Positions 1-8,867 of a stretch of 64,000 nt of DNA are shown here, one piece after another. Positions within the stretch are counted from its first letter, which is position 1; every line of letters starts with the position of its first letter. This DNA comes from Janthinobacterium lividum PAMC 25724 (lineage in GTDB: Bacteria; Pseudomonadota; Gammaproteobacteria; Burkholderiales; Burkholderiaceae_D), in assembly GCA_000242815.2 (NCBI GenBank), contig AHHB01000037.1, forward strand, positions 186,001 through 250,000, in the 5' to 3' direction. The notes below the pieces were generated by a model. That model was not told the origin of the DNA. It saw nothing but the letters and a program-made list of their open reading frames with translations, and ran no database searches. A program made the translations under genes and the position numbers.

Positions 1-604
1 GACGGCGCAGCTGCTCGCGCACCAGGATGCCATGCTGGCGCGCCTGCTCGACACGCCCTTGAGCCTGAAAGCCATGGGCCCATATCGCGTGCCCGTGCGC
101 GAGTCGGACCAGATGCGCTGCTGGGGCCGCTCCAACGTCAAAGCCGACAAGCCCTACATGCTCGACAACACCAGCTGCGCCATGGAATCGGCGATTTTCA
201 TTTCTGGCGCCCTGCAGACGGGGCAAGTGTCGATGCGCCACGAATTCTTGCGCAGCAGCGAACTGGGCGCGCTGCGCTTTTCCGAGCTGGCCAGCACCTC
301 GTTCAAGAATGAAAGTTTCGGCAGCTACAAGAGCGCGCACCTGACGGGTCCCCATTGCACCGAACAGTTCGTTAAGAACAGCACCCTGCCTCTGCGCGCC
401 GTGCTGTGCGTGCGCGCCTACCGCAAGTTTACCGGCCTGTACGATTTTGCCCTGCTGGCCGCCAGCACCGATGCGCCACTCATGAGCTTGCAAAGCCGCA
501 TCGATGCGCGCGGCGTGTCCTACGCCAACGGTATGCGCGTCACGCGCACCTTCCTCGAAGCACTATCGCGGGCACCGGCCACCGGCGGGACAGGCCAGCC
601 ATGA
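1..604 (+). CDS. C-terminal part of an unidentified protein (5' end outside window)
   Basis: The frame is open from base 2 and stops with TGA at 602-604, so about 200 C-terminal residues are visible. I do not recognise the family. The segment has several Cys (CWGRSN, NTSC, GPHC, AVLC) that could form disulfides, and no membrane span, which would suit an exported protein. The last bases overlap the next gene as ATGA, so the two genes are translationally coupled. An upstream catalytic domain (for example a protease) is possible but cannot be seen. Confidence 0.7.
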   Translation, partial: TAQLLAHQDAMLARLLDTPLSLKAMGPYRVPVRESDQMRCWGRSNVKADKPYMLDNTSCAMESAIFISGALQTGQVSMRHEFLRSSELGALRFSELASTSFKNESFGSYKSAHLTGPHCTEQFVKNSTLPLRAVLCVRAYRKFTGLYDFALLAASTDAPLMSLQSRIDARGVSYANGMRVTRTFLEALSRAPATGGTGQP

Positions 605-1581
605 AAGCACCGTACTTCATCGAAATACTCGCCGACAATGGCGAGGTGCGGCAACGCCAGCAAATGGTATCGCTGCCGATTCGCATCGGCCGTGGCTACG
701 ACAATGACGTCATCCTCGATGACGCGCACACGGCAGCCGAGCACGCCATCGTCGAAGATGATGGCACCGGCGGCCTGCTGTTGCGCGATCTGGGCAGCCA
801 GAATGGCGTGATCCACCGGGGACAGCGGCAACTGCGCGTGGCCTTGAACGGCAACAGCATCGTGCGCCTGGGCCACACGCTCCTGCGCGTGCGCGCCAGC
901 GACCACCCTGTTGCGCCCGAACTGAGCGACACCAGCAGGCACGAATGGGAAGGCTTGCGCCCCGCCATCGCCGGCCTGGCCATGATAGGCGCTTCGGCCG
1001 CCTTCAGTAACTGGCTCGGTGACGCGGAAGCCTTTGACCCGATTGCCAGCCTGATGATCATCGCTTACGCGCTCGCCGGCGGCCTCGTATGGGCGTCGAT
1101 CTGGACCGCGGCAAATCGCCTGTTTGGGCATGTGGCGCGCTTCGGCCGCCACCTGTTCATCATCGGCTGCGGCTTGTTGTGCATGGAGGTGTGGGAACTG
1201 GGCAGCAGCGTCGCGGCGTATGCGCTGTCGCTGGAAGTGCTGACGCGCTACGGGCGGCATCTATTCATTGTCATTGCCTGCGCCATGATCTACTACCACT
1301 TGTGCACGATCAAACCGCGACACCGGCGCCGGTTCGGCCTCGTTGCCGTGGTGCTGGCCATCATCGGCTCGACCCTGATCCTGCTGAGCAACCTGCAAAT
1401 CAACGGCCGCCTGGCCGACGAGGCCTACATGTCGGCGATTTACCCGCCTGCATTGCGCCTGAGTCCGGATCACACGACCGCGGCTTTTTGGCGCGATGCG
1501 GCCGCCTTGCAGCGCACCGTGGACGCCGAGCGCGGCAAAGCGGCCAAGGGCAGCGATGACGACGAAGACAGCGCAGAATAA
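601..1581 (+). CDS. FHA-domain integral membrane protein
   Basis: A 326-aa protein. The start at 601 is chosen because it overlaps the previous stop (ATGA) and gives a complete FHA domain; a longer frame from 406 would run deep into the preceding gene. Residues about 25-95 form a forkhead-associated domain, a phosphothreonine-peptide reader, with the usual GR (30-31), a His near 48 and SQNG (66-69). About five hydrophobic spans follow (roughly 115-290), then a short acidic tail. The FHA domain should be cytoplasmic. It probably works with the upstream gene, possibly as a membrane-anchored signalling adaptor; the partner kinase is not in view. Confidence 0.8.
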   Translation: MKAPYFIEILADNGEVRQRQQMVSLPIRIGRGYDNDVILDDAHTAAEHAIVEDDGTGGLLLRDLGSQNGVIHRGQRQLRVALNGNSIVRLGHTLLRVRASDHPVAPELSDTSRHEWEGLRPAIAGLAMIGASAAFSNWLGDAEAFDPIASLMIIAYALAGGLVWASIWTAANRLFGHVARFGRHLFIIGCGLLCMEVWELGSSVAAYALSLEVLTRYGRHLFIVIACAMIYYHLCTIKPRHRRRFGLVAVVLAIIGSTLILLSNLQINGRLADEAYMSAIYPPALRLSPDHTTAAFWRDAAALQRTVDAERGKAAKGSDDDEDSAE

Positions 1582-1594
1582 GCTTCCATCAGAC

Positions 1595-1634
1595 AAAAAG
1601 CCCGCCAGGTCTTGACAGACCGGCGGGCTTTTTT
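1595..1634. terminator. Bidirectional intrinsic terminator
   Basis: GCCCGCC (1600-1606) pairs with GGCGGGC (1622-1628), flanked by five A on the left and six T on the right. It lies between the FHA gene and the convergent PEP-CTERM gene and can serve both. Confidence 0.9.
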
Positions 1635-1665
1635 ACATGCGCCGCGAAGCGCTCAGGCTAGTTGC

Positions 1666-2322
1666 TTAGAACTTGATGTTCTGCTTGCGGCGTGCGGTAA
1701 AACCCAACAAGCCCAGGCCGATCAACAGCATGGCGTAGGTGCTTGGTTCCGGCACGGCCGAGACCAGGCCATCGGTGCTGGAAAAGCTGGTGAAATTGCC
1801 TTTGCCGGCCTTGAACTGGACTTGCTGGCCGCCATCGCAGCAGCCTTCCAGGCCGAAGATGCTCAAGGTATGGTTACCTGCCGACAAGGTGCTCGAACCG
1901 GCGAGGAACTGGTTGGCATTGTTGTAATTACCAGCCCACCACAGGTCGTTGCTCTTCATATTCAGCGCCACGCCGTCGAGGAACAGGGCGCCGCCCTTGC
2001 CGAAGTCGACGCCACTACGGAAACTCCAGGCACCCGCATCGGCTGCGCTGACACCGAAATTGATCACCGCCTTGAAGGCGATGTTCGAACCGCTGCCGAA
2101 CAGGCCGCGATTCGTGACGTTGTTGTAGCTGGCAATCGTCGTCGTACCATAGCCGGCGCCCGGCGTGGCGACGGCAGCATTGACCACGGACTGGTAAGCG
2201 CCAGCGGAAGTTTGCGCACCGGCAGTCGAGTAGCCAGTGGAGAGTGTGATGGTGCTAGCGTTTGCTTGGGCAAACGCAGCAACAGCGATCAGGGACACGG
2301 CGATTTTAGGCAAGTTTTTCAT
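1666..2322 (-). CDS. PEP-CTERM sorting domain protein with CCDGG motif
   Basis: A 218-aa exported protein. Residues 1-22 are a signal peptide ending in ANA. The C-terminus is a textbook PEP-CTERM signal: VPEPSTYAM, a hydrophobic helix (GLGLLGF), then RRK, so it should be processed by an exosortase and kept at the envelope or in exopolysaccharide. The middle is Gly/Ser/Thr-rich and beta-type, with a CCDGG sequence near residue 160 that I believe recurs in a subgroup of these proteins. No exosortase gene is in the window. It is transcribed alone and converges on the FHA gene. Confidence 0.9.
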   Translation of the reverse strand: MKNLPKIAVSLIAVAAFAQANASTITLSTGYSTAGAQTSAGAYQSVVNAAVATPGAGYGTTTIASYNNVTNRGLFGSGSNIAFKAVINFGVSAADAGAWSFRSGVDFGKGGALFLDGVALNMKSNDLWWAGNYNNANQFLAGSSTLSAGNHTLSIFGLEGCCDGGQQVQFKAGKGNFTSFSSTDGLVSAVPEPSTYAMLLIGLGLLGFTARRKQNIKF

Positions 2323-2846
2323 ATAAGTATCCAGTCAGTAAAATTTAACGGGCACAGCAGGTTTGAAGGCGCTTGCGCTAAATACACGCTGCATTGAGGC
2401 GTGTGCGCGTCGCACGGAAATTGCAGGCTGATCAGTCAGGAGCGCAGCCTCCACACAAAACACGGTCTTGTGGCAGCGCCATGGCAACACTGAGCGCATC
2501 CTGGAAAGGGTTCGGGTTCCCGGGATAAAGCCTGCCAATTGACGGTTCAGGTAATACGATGAATCTATTCTAACTTAAATTTCATGGAAGAAAAGTATTT
2601 TTCTTTTTGCCATGTAAGATAATTTTATGACAACATCACTTTTGGCAGAAAAAACGGCCAGAAACCACAGGATGCGCGCCTGTCGCAGTCCTGTGCTGTC
2701 TTCTGACATGTCGCGCAGACACCACAAAGTCACCGGCCAGTGTCGCATCGTGCGCATTTCTTTTCGCATGCGGCTGCACCACGCGGCGAAACAGCGTGGC
2801 AAAATACATGCATGCCGCTATCTGTTCGTTGAGGGAGTAAGAGGAA
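2323..2846. other. 524-bp intergenic region without a convincing gene
   Basis: Divergent spacer between the PEP-CTERM gene (minus) and the MmcQ-like gene (plus). It is AT-rich around 2560-2640 and probably holds promoters for both. Open frames exist inside but have no ribosome binding site or recognisable product. I did not find a clear sigma-54 GG/GC pair upstream of the PEP-CTERM gene. Confidence 0.5.
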
Positions 2847-3185
2847 ATGGTCGACCTGGAAGAACTACGCTATCTGGCACTGTCGTTTCCCGACACCACC
2901 GAGGAAGAACACCACGAGCGTCCAGCCTTTCGCGTGGGCGGGAAGATCTTTGCCACCCTGCCCGACGACGAGCATATCAACGTGCTGCTCGATGCGGAAG
3001 CGGCGCATATCGCCACCGTCATCTCGCCGTCCGGCTGCGAAAAACTATGGTGGGGCGAACGGCTGACCGGCATCACGGTGCGCCTGGCCGATGCTGAGCT
3101 GGACATGCTGGCCGCCGCCCTGACTGCCGCCTGGCGGCGCAAGGCGCCTAGCGAGCTGGCCAAGACCATCTCGCCGGCAGAGTAG
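2847..3185 (+). CDS. MmcQ/YjbR family DNA-binding-like protein
   Basis: A 112-aa cytosolic protein of the MmcQ/YjbR family, which has a CyaY-like fold and poorly known function. Family marks are the N-terminal LALSFPDTTEE, HHERPAFRVGGKIFA and the C-terminal LTAAWRRKAP. The start is supported by AAGAGGA seven bases upstream. It abuts the convergent TetR gene with no gap between the two stops. Confidence 0.85.
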   Translation: MVDLEELRYLALSFPDTTEEEHHERPAFRVGGKIFATLPDDEHINVLLDAEAAHIATVISPSGCEKLWWGERLTGITVRLADAELDMLAAALTAAWRRKAPSELAKTISPAE

Positions 3186-3806
3186 TTACAGCGGCCAATT
3201 GCGCAGCAGCAATCCCACCATCTGCTGCAATTGCTCGCGCGAGACACCCGCCGCCGCCTGGATCGCCATGCCCTGCGACAGGGTCACGACAAAGCGCGCC
3301 TGCTGCTCAGGACAGGAATCGAGCGGCAAATCGCCCTCCTCCTTGGCGCGCCGCAAGCGTTCGCGCAATTTGATTTCACTGCGCAAGCGGCGCGCAAACA
3401 ATTCATCGCGGATCGGCAAGGCATCGTCGCTGCAGGCGAGCGCCGCATTCACGCCCATGCAGCCGTGCGGGCCATCGGGCATGGTTTGCGCGTCGACATA
3501 CTGCGTCAGCAAGGCTTCCACCACCTGGCGCGCGCTCGGCTGCTCGAGCGCCGCATCGAAAAACTGCATGCGCGTGTCGCTATAGCGCTCCAGCGCCTTG
3601 TGGAATAGTTGTTCCTTATTGCCGAAGACGGCATACAGGCTGGGCCGGTTCATGCCCATGGCTTTCGTCAATTCCGGCAAAGAACTGCCTTCATAGCCTT
3701 TTTCCCAGAACACCTTCATGGCGCAATCGAGCGCCTCATCCGCGTCGAAGGTGCGCGGACGGCCCATTTTCGCCTTGGGGGCTTGCACTTCTTTGTCTTG
3801 TTTCAT
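3186..3806 (-). CDS. TetR/AcrR family transcriptional regulator
   Basis: A 206-aa repressor-type regulator. The helix-turn-helix lies at about residues 32-62 (GYEGSSLPELTKAMGMNRPSLYAVFGNK without its first residues); the C-terminal all-helical part should bind a small ligand and dimerise. GRPRTFD precedes the HTH. The most likely operator is the ACCG-AC-CGGT palindrome about 50 bp upstream, so the gene is probably autoregulated. The usual divergent target gene is absent: the next gene upstream is on the same strand. Confidence 0.9.
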   Translation of the reverse strand: MKQDKEVQAPKAKMGRPRTFDADEALDCAMKVFWEKGYEGSSLPELTKAMGMNRPSLYAVFGNKEQLFHKALERYSDTRMQFFDAALEQPSARQVVEALLTQYVDAQTMPDGPHGCMGVNAALACSDDALPIRDELFARRLRSEIKLRERLRRAKEEGDLPLDSCPEQQARFVVTLSQGMAIQAAAGVSREQLQQMVGLLLRNWPL

Positions 3807-3824
3807 GCCGTTCGGTAAAAATTA

Positions 3825-3866
3825 TTGACAACCATGTCTGCCCGGACTGACTATATACCGACCGGT
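3825..3866. promoter_or_regulatory. TetR-type operator with overlapping rightward promoter
   Basis: ACCGACCGGT at 3857-3866 is a palindrome with a 2-bp centre, inside TATATACCGACCGGTTA, a layout common for TetR/AcrR operators. TTGACA at 3825-3830 lies upstream on the plus strand, so a rightward promoter may exist although no real plus-strand gene follows. The match is by eye. Confidence 0.55.
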
Positions 3867-3944
3867 TAAAAACCTCTCGCCTTTCAGGACTTCCCCATGC
3901 AAACACCACCGGCGCGGCCTGCATGGCATAGCAAGAAAGCCGCC

Positions 3945-4247
3945 TCAGATACGCCCGCGGCGAAACTCGCCTAGGAATTTGCTCACTTCGGCCGGCGTCA
4001 TCACGACGTCTGCGTCGCCATGATAGGCATACAGGAAGGGCGTGCCGCCCAGGCGGTCCGTCAGCTTGGCCAATAATAAGAACCGGCTACCCAGCGGGTA
4101 GCGCAGCAGATCGACCAGACGACGCGAGCACTGCACGGCCAGTTCCGGCGAAAAAGCCTGGCCCGGTACGGGGCGAATTTCCACATGGCCATTGATCGCG
4201 CGCGATTCGACGGCAACGTGCCGGTATGCATAGGTATCTCGGGCCAT
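3945..4247 (-). CDS. Small hypothetical protein
   Basis: About 100 aa, not recognised. I prefer the ATG at 4247, preceded by GAAGGTGG, over a GTG at 4262 with no ribosome binding site. No signal peptide or membrane span. The centre has a hydrophobic LLRYPLGSRFLLLAKLTDRLGG segment (quoted here loosely) and the C-terminus is basic. A hairpin terminator separates it from ispF upstream, so it probably has its own promoter or depends on read-through. Confidence 0.6.
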   Translation of the reverse strand: MARDTYAYRHVAVESRAINGHVEIRPVPGQAFSPELAVQCSRRLVDLLRYPLGSRFLLLAKLTDRLGGTPFLYAYHGDADVVMTPAEVSKFLGEFRRGRI

Positions 4248-4263
4248 CAGCGCCACCTTCACT

Positions 4264-4299
4264 GGAAGAAAGGCGCCATCTTAAGCGAAGATGGCGCCT
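4264..4299 (-). terminator. Intrinsic terminator after ispF
   Basis: AGGCGCCATCTT (4271-4282) pairs perfectly over 12 bp with AAGATGGCGCCT (4288-4299), loop of 5. On the minus strand the stem is followed by TTTCTT. It ends the ispD-ispF transcript. Confidence 0.75.
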
Positions 4300-4406
4300 G
4301 GCGTGCGACTGCGCCACGACGCCCGGCGGCGAAGCGGTCGATATCCCAGCCAGGAAGTCGCAAGCACGATCTCTGTCCTGCCGGCGGACAATGCGAAGGC
4401 GCTGGC

Positions 4407-4907
4407 TCAGGCGCGCAGCAGCAAGGCCACGGCTTCGGCCGCGATGCCTTCTTCACGTCCGAGGTAGCCCAGCTTTTCATTCGTCTTGGCCTTGATGTTG
4501 ACCTGCCCCACAGCGACGCCCAGGTCTTCGGCCACGTTGGCGCACATGGCGGCGATATGCGGCGCCATCTTCGGGCGCTGGGCGATGATGGTGGCGTCGA
4601 TATTGCCAATGCTATAACCGCTCGCTTGCACGCGGCGCGCGGCTTCGCGCAGCAGCGTGCGCGAATCGGCGCCCTTGAATTGCGCGTCCGTATCGGGGAA
4701 ATGGCGGCCGATGTCGCCCAGCGCGGCGGCGCCGAAGATGGCATCCGTGATGGCGTGCAGCAACACGTCGGCATCGGAGTGTCCAAGCAAGCCCAGGTGG
4801 TGCGGGATGTTCACGCCGCCAATGATGAGGTCGCGGTTTTCCACCAGCGCGTGGCAGTCATAGCCCTGGCCGATACGGAAAGGCAGTACGGGAGTCGTCG
4901 TGTGCAT
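4407..4907 (-). CDS. ispF: 2-C-methyl-D-erythritol 2,4-cyclodiphosphate synthase
   Basis: 166 aa, normal length for IspF, which cyclises CDP-ME 2-phosphate to MEcPP with release of CMP in the cytosolic non-mevalonate isoprenoid pathway. The metal-binding D-x-H is at residues 17-19 (GQGYDCHAL), followed by [15 protein letters not shown] and the C-terminal KAKTNEKLG. It lies 10 bp after ispD on the same strand, the standard ispDF pair. Confidence 0.97.
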   Translation of the reverse strand: MHTTTPVLPFRIGQGYDCHALVENRDLIIGGVNIPHHLGLLGHSDADVLLHAITDAIFGAAALGDIGRHFPDTDAQFKGADSRTLLREAARRVQASGYSIGNIDATIIAQRPKMAPHIAAMCANVAEDLGVAVGQVNIKAKTNEKLGYLGREEGIAAEAVALLLRA

Positions 4908-4917
4908 GCAAGTCTCT

Positions 4918-5661
4918 TTAAAATTCAGGAATGGGCGAAGAATGGGCCAAATACAGCTCGGCCGTGTGTATGTCGCGCGGCAAGGTCACCTTCAGGTTGC
5001 GCGGATGGCCCTCGACGAGCATGGGTGCCAGGCCCAGCGCTTCGACGGCGCTGGCGTCGTCCGTGATGGCGTGCGGATCGGGCGCTTGCGACAGCGCTTG
5101 GTGCAGCAAGGCATAGGAAAACATTTGCGGCGTCTGCGCCAGCCACAGACCGTCGCGCGGCACCGTCTGGGCCGACATGCTGGCGCCACCCGTGTCCGCC
5201 CCCGCCCGCTTGACCGTATCGACCACGGGCAAGGCCAGCAAGCCGCCTGCCGGATGCGCGCCCACCTCGTTGATGAGCTTTGCGATCAGCGCCGGCGTCA
5301 GGCCGGGCCGCGCTGCGTCGTGCACCAGCACCTGGTCGTGGGCATCGATGCAGGCGTGCAGTGCCTGCAAGGCATTCAAAATCGTGTCCATGCGCGTGGC
5401 ACCGCCACAGCGCAACACGGTGACGCCGTGCTCCGCGCCTTGATCTGGCAGCAGGCCATCGATCTGCCCATCGTCAGCGCTGACGACAATATACGTGTGC
5501 GCAATCAGCGCGCTGGCGAGAAAGGCGTCCACGGCGTGGCGCAGCATGGGCTTGCCCGCGATGGGCAGGTATTGCTTGGGACTGCCCGCTTGCATGCGCG
5601 CGCCCACGCCAGCGGCGGGGATCAGCGCAAAATAACGGGGGCGATTCGGTACTGCTGGCAT
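4918..5661 (-). CDS. ispD: 2-C-methyl-D-erythritol 4-phosphate cytidylyltransferase
   Basis: 247 aa. IspD joins CTP and MEP to give CDP-ME. The nucleotide-binding loop [11 protein letters not shown] and [14 protein letters not shown] are at the N-terminus; VHDAARPG and TDDASAVE follow. I chose the ATG at 5661, which has AAGGA at the right distance; the frame stays open upstream but would add a family-untypical tail overlapping the next gene. Confidence 0.96.
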   Translation of the reverse strand: MPAVPNRPRYFALIPAAGVGARMQAGSPKQYLPIAGKPMLRHAVDAFLASALIAHTYIVVSADDGQIDGLLPDQGAEHGVTVLRCGGATRMDTILNALQALHACIDAHDQVLVHDAARPGLTPALIAKLINEVGAHPAGGLLALPVVDTVKRAGADTGGASMSAQTVPRDGLWLAQTPQMFSYALLHQALSQAPDPHAITDDASAVEALGLAPMLVEGHPRNLKVTLPRDIHTAELYLAHSSPIPEF

Positions 5662-5677
5662 GCGTTTCCTTGTCGTG

Positions 5678-6376
5678 TCAGTGCTGGGCGGCTTGTGTCT
5701 TGCCGGCCAATATAGTCTGGATTTCGCCATTGCACGCCTTGCTCAGGCGCGCATATTCTTGCGGTGTATCGATGGCCGCCTGCAAGACTTCCACCTTGCG
5801 CATCTCGGCCTTGACGTACGGCAACCAGCCCGTGTCGATCTCGCGCGCCAACGCCGACTTGGCCGTGCCGCTGGGCGCGTACAAGGGCCGGGCCTCGAAG
5901 CGCTTGGCCAGTGCCGCGCGCACGGTCTTTTCCACGCGCGGCAAATGTTCCATATAGGTTTTCATGTGCCGCAGCTCGTGCGTGAGTATTTCATCATACG
6001 CGCAAGTGCCGGGGGCGAACTCGCGGCCGATGTAAATGACCACGGGAGCGTAATTGAGCTTGACGGAAATCTGTGGCGCCACACATTCGTAGCCGCTGGC
6101 AGGGTCTTGCAACATCGGTCCGGCCAGGCCAATCTGCACTTGCGACTCGGTCTTCGTCAAGCCCAGCACCCAGGTATTGGCGCGTGCCATGCCCTTCATC
6201 ACCGTCAAGGCCTTGTACGGCAGATGCGTGTCGATGCTGTAGCCGTTCTGCTGCGCCGTCAGTACCGACACCGTCTTGCTGATCGTGTCTTCGCAGCGCA
6301 CCTGGAACGGCGTGCGCGCCTGCGCCTGGGCACCGAAGGTGACACCGGCAAGCAGCAGGAAAATCACCTTACGCAT
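5678..6376 (-). CDS. Exported protein with HExxH (putative zinc peptidase)
   Basis: About 232 aa. Residues 1-20 are a signal peptide ending in AQA. The middle carries EILTHELRHMKTY, an HExxH zinc motif with a further Glu/His-rich surround, and four Cys suitable for disulfides. No family name comes to mind beyond a small secreted metallopeptidase-like protein. ATG at 6376 is taken; an in-frame TTG lies 12 bp upstream, and neither has a clear ribosome binding site. It sits between ispD and a NUDIX gene, 8 bp after the NUDIX stop, so translation may be coupled. Confidence 0.7.
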   Translation of the reverse strand: MRKVIFLLLAGVTFGAQAQARTPFQVRCEDTISKTVSVLTAQQNGYSIDTHLPYKALTVMKGMARANTWVLGLTKTESQVQIGLAGPMLQDPASGYECVAPQISVKLNYAPVVIYIGREFAPGTCAYDEILTHELRHMKTYMEHLPRVEKTVRAALAKRFEARPLYAPSGTAKSALAREIDTGWLPYVKAEMRKVEVLQAAIDTPQEYARLSKACNGEIQTILAGKTQAAQH

Positions 6377-6384
6377 GCGCAGGA

Positions 6385-6957
6385 TCAAGCCGTTTGCCAG
6401 GCGCCGCTGGTGATCTTGTCGAGCCAGAAGATGCCGATGACGGTTTTGACATCCGTAATCGTGCCATCCTTGACCCAGTCGAGCAGCTGCGGCACGGTGG
6501 CCGTAAACGTTTCGAGGAATTCACCGTCGTCGAGCTGGCGCTCACCGGCCACCAGGCCACGCGCCAAAAACAGTTCCAGGTGTTCGTCGGAATAGGCGAT
6601 GGCGTTATGAATGGTGGACACGAAATGCCAGTCGCTGGCCGTATAACCAGTCTCTTCCAGCAACTCGCGCTGGGCGCACGCCAGGTGCGACTCTCCCGCA
6701 TCGATCTTGCCGGCCGGGAATTCGATAAACACGCGGTCCAGCGGATAGCGGTACTGGCGTTCCATCAGTACGCTGCCATCGTCGAGCAGCGGCAGGATGA
6801 CGACGGCGCCCGGATGCAGGATGAATTCGCGCGCCGTGATCTTGCCGTCAGGCAGGGCGACACGGTCGCGCTGCACGCGCAGGAAGCCGCCTTGGTAGAC
6901 GAGCTCGCCGTCCACTTTGGTTTCAATCAATTGCGTATCGGTGGATTGGGTATCCAT
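6385..6957 (-). CDS. NUDIX hydrolase, ADP-ribose pyrophosphatase type
   Basis: 190 aa. The Nudix box G-x5-E-x7-RELLEETGY is complete (GKIDAGE ... RELLEETGY). The overall plan, with an N-terminal beta domain and an FxxGKIDAGE loop, is that of NudF/ADP-ribose pyrophosphatases. Start at 6957 has AAGGA upstream. The complex I terminator lies just ahead of it, so it heads a separate short operon with the exported HExxH protein. Confidence 0.9.
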   Translation of the reverse strand: MDTQSTDTQLIETKVDGELVYQGGFLRVQRDRVALPDGKITAREFILHPGAVVILPLLDDGSVLMERQYRYPLDRVFIEFPAGKIDAGESHLACAQRELLEETGYTASDWHFVSTIHNAIAYSDEHLELFLARGLVAGERQLDDGEFLETFTATVPQLLDWVKDGTITDVKTVIGIFWLDKITSGAWQTA

Positions 6958-6975
6958 GCATTTCCTTATGTTCAA

Positions 6976-6999
6976 TAAAAAACGGCGCCAGAGGCGCCG
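6976..6999 (-). terminator. Intrinsic terminator of the complex I operon
   Basis: CGGCGCC (6983-6989), three-base loop, GGCGCCG (6993-6999); on the minus strand it is followed by six T. It lies directly after the DUF2818 gene, so that gene belongs to the nuo transcript. Confidence 0.85.
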
Positions 7000-7015
7000 C
7001 TTTCGGTAGATGCTG

Positions 7016-7345
7016 CTAACGGCGTTTACGCAAGTAGCGTCCGACAAAGCCTGGGAACGCCAGCACCATGAACAGACAGCCGGTAATCGCATAGAACTCC
7101 CACGTCTGCGGGAATGCGTTACCGATGCGCGCTTCGAGACCGAACGCCACGGCGCCGACGATGAAGTACAGAATTACCATCTCCAGCAAGCGCAGTGCCA
7201 GCGGCTTGCGCCAGCTTTTGCCGCCCTCTGCCAGCTGCGCCCTTTTCAAGGGCACGGCGGCAAACAGTTTCTCGTTCAAGAATGGCAGGTTGGCGCCCAG
7301 GATACCCAGGGCGATCAGCAGCCAACTTGAGGCGGTGACATCCAT
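7016..7345 (-). CDS. DUF2818 family membrane protein
   Basis: 109 aa with three hydrophobic spans (about 6-25, 48-72, 83-100). It begins 3 bp after nuoN. DUF2818 proteins follow nuoN in many betaproteobacteria, which suggests a lineage-specific accessory or assembly role for complex I; that role is inference. Confidence 0.88.
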   Translation of the reverse strand: MDVTASSWLLIALGILGANLPFLNEKLFAAVPLKRAQLAEGGKSWRKPLALRLLEMVILYFIVGAVAFGLEARIGNAFPQTWEFYAITGCLFMVLAFPGFVGRYLRKRR

Positions 7346-7348
7346 CGA

Positions 7349-8851
7349 TCAGGACGCCAGGGTCTTGGTGATGGCAGTGGCGCAGGCAGCGAGGATGCTG
7401 TTAGGCATCACGCCGAGCGCCAGGACGAACACGCCATTCAGGGCCAGCACGACGCGCATGTCGCCATGCACGACCAATGCGTTGCTGTCGGTCGGCTCGT
7501 CGAACCACATCATTTTCACGACGCGCAGATAGTAGAAGGCACCGATCAGCGAGAACAGCACGGCAGCGATGGTCAGCCACAACTGGCCCGTGGCCAGCAC
7601 GGAAGCGAGCACCGAGTACTTGGCCATGAATCCCATCAGCGGCGGCACGCCGGCCAGCGAGAACATGAACAGCGTCATCACCAGCGCGAAGATCGGGCTG
7701 CGTTTGCCCAGGCCCTTGAAGTCAGCCAGTTCTTCCGCTTCAAAACCGTTACGTGCCAGCAACATAATCACGCCAAAGGTACCCAGGGTGGTAAACACAT
7801 AGGTAATGACGTAATACATCGCGGCGCCGTAGGCGGTCGCTGCGCCAGCCGCGTTCAGGGTGTTGTTGGCTGCGTCCACGGTACCGGACAGCAGGCCCAG
7901 CAGCACGAAGCCCATTTGCGCGATGGTCGAATACGCGAGCATGCGCTTCAAATTGGTTTGCGCGATGGCGGTGAAGTTACCGATCGCCAGCGACATCACG
8001 GCCAGCACCAGCAGCATTTGCTGCCAGTCATGCGCCATCGGCAGCAAGCCCTCGCCCAGCAGACGCAGGGTGATGGCAAACGCAGCCAGTTTCGGCGCCG
8101 CGCCCAGCAGCAACGTCACGGCCGTCGGCGAACCTTGATACACGTCAGGCACCCACATGTGGAATGGCACGACGCCCAGTTTGAAGGCCAGGCCGGCGAC
8201 CAGGAAGACCAGGCCGAAGACCATGATGGTACCGTTGGTCTTGCCGTTTTCCAGCGCCACGCGCAGTTCGCCCAGGTCCAGCGTGCCGGAGGCACCGTAC
8301 AGCATCGAGATACCGTACAACATGAAACCGGAAGCCAGTGCGCCCAGGATGAAGTATTTCATGGCCGCTTCCGTGGCCTTGGCATTGTCACGGCGCAAGG
8401 CGATCAGCGCGTACAGCGACAGCGACATCAGTTCCAGACCCAGGTAGATGATCAGGAAGTTGTTGGCCGAGATCATGATCATCTGGCCCAGCAGTGCAAA
8501 CAGGGCCAGCACGTAGAACTCGCCGCCCAGGTTGCCCGACAGCATGCTGCGGTCGGTGGCATAGGCACGCGAGTAGATCAGGGTCAGCGCCACGGCGCCG
8601 TACGAGAACAGTTTGAGCAACTGCGACATCGGGTCCGACACGAACATATTGTGGAACGTGTAGACGGTGGTGCCCGCGTTGAAGTCGCCCACGGTCAGCA
8701 AGGCGCAGCCGGCCAAGGTCAGCAGCGACAGCGCATAGGTGATCGAACGCTTCGCCGCAGGCAAGAACATATCGATCAGCAAGATCGCCGAGGTGGCGAT
8801 CAGCAGAAAGATTTCCGCGTACAGCGGTACCAGATTAGGTGCATTAGTCAT
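7349..8851 (-). CDS. nuoN: NADH-quinone oxidoreductase subunit N
   Basis: 500 aa, multi-span antiporter-like subunit of the complex I membrane arm, with the conserved proton-channel helices (LGLELMSLSLYALIALRR, KLGVVPFHMWVPDVYQG and KYFILGALASG). It should move protons in response to quinone reduction. Last true nuo gene in the operon; nuoM lies 16 bp upstream. Confidence 0.97.
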   Translation of the reverse strand: MTNAPNLVPLYAEIFLLIATSAILLIDMFLPAAKRSITYALSLLTLAGCALLTVGDFNAGTTVYTFHNMFVSDPMSQLLKLFSYGAVALTLIYSRAYATDRSMLSGNLGGEFYVLALFALLGQMIMISANNFLIIYLGLELMSLSLYALIALRRDNAKATEAAMKYFILGALASGFMLYGISMLYGASGTLDLGELRVALENGKTNGTIMVFGLVFLVAGLAFKLGVVPFHMWVPDVYQGSPTAVTLLLGAAPKLAAFAITLRLLGEGLLPMAHDWQQMLLVLAVMSLAIGNFTAIAQTNLKRMLAYSTIAQMGFVLLGLLSGTVDAANNTLNAAGAATAYGAAMYYVITYVFTTLGTFGVIMLLARNGFEAEELADFKGLGKRSPIFALVMTLFMFSLAGVPPLMGFMAKYSVLASVLATGQLWLTIAAVLFSLIGAFYYLRVVKMMWFDEPTDSNALVVHGDMRVVLALNGVFVLALGVMPNSILAACATAITKTLAS

Positions 8852-8867
8852 GTTATCGGTCTTCTAT

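Noticed and set aside
3897-3974. 25-codon frame behind the TetR operator
   Set aside because: No ribosome site, no recognisable product; kept only as context for the missing target gene.
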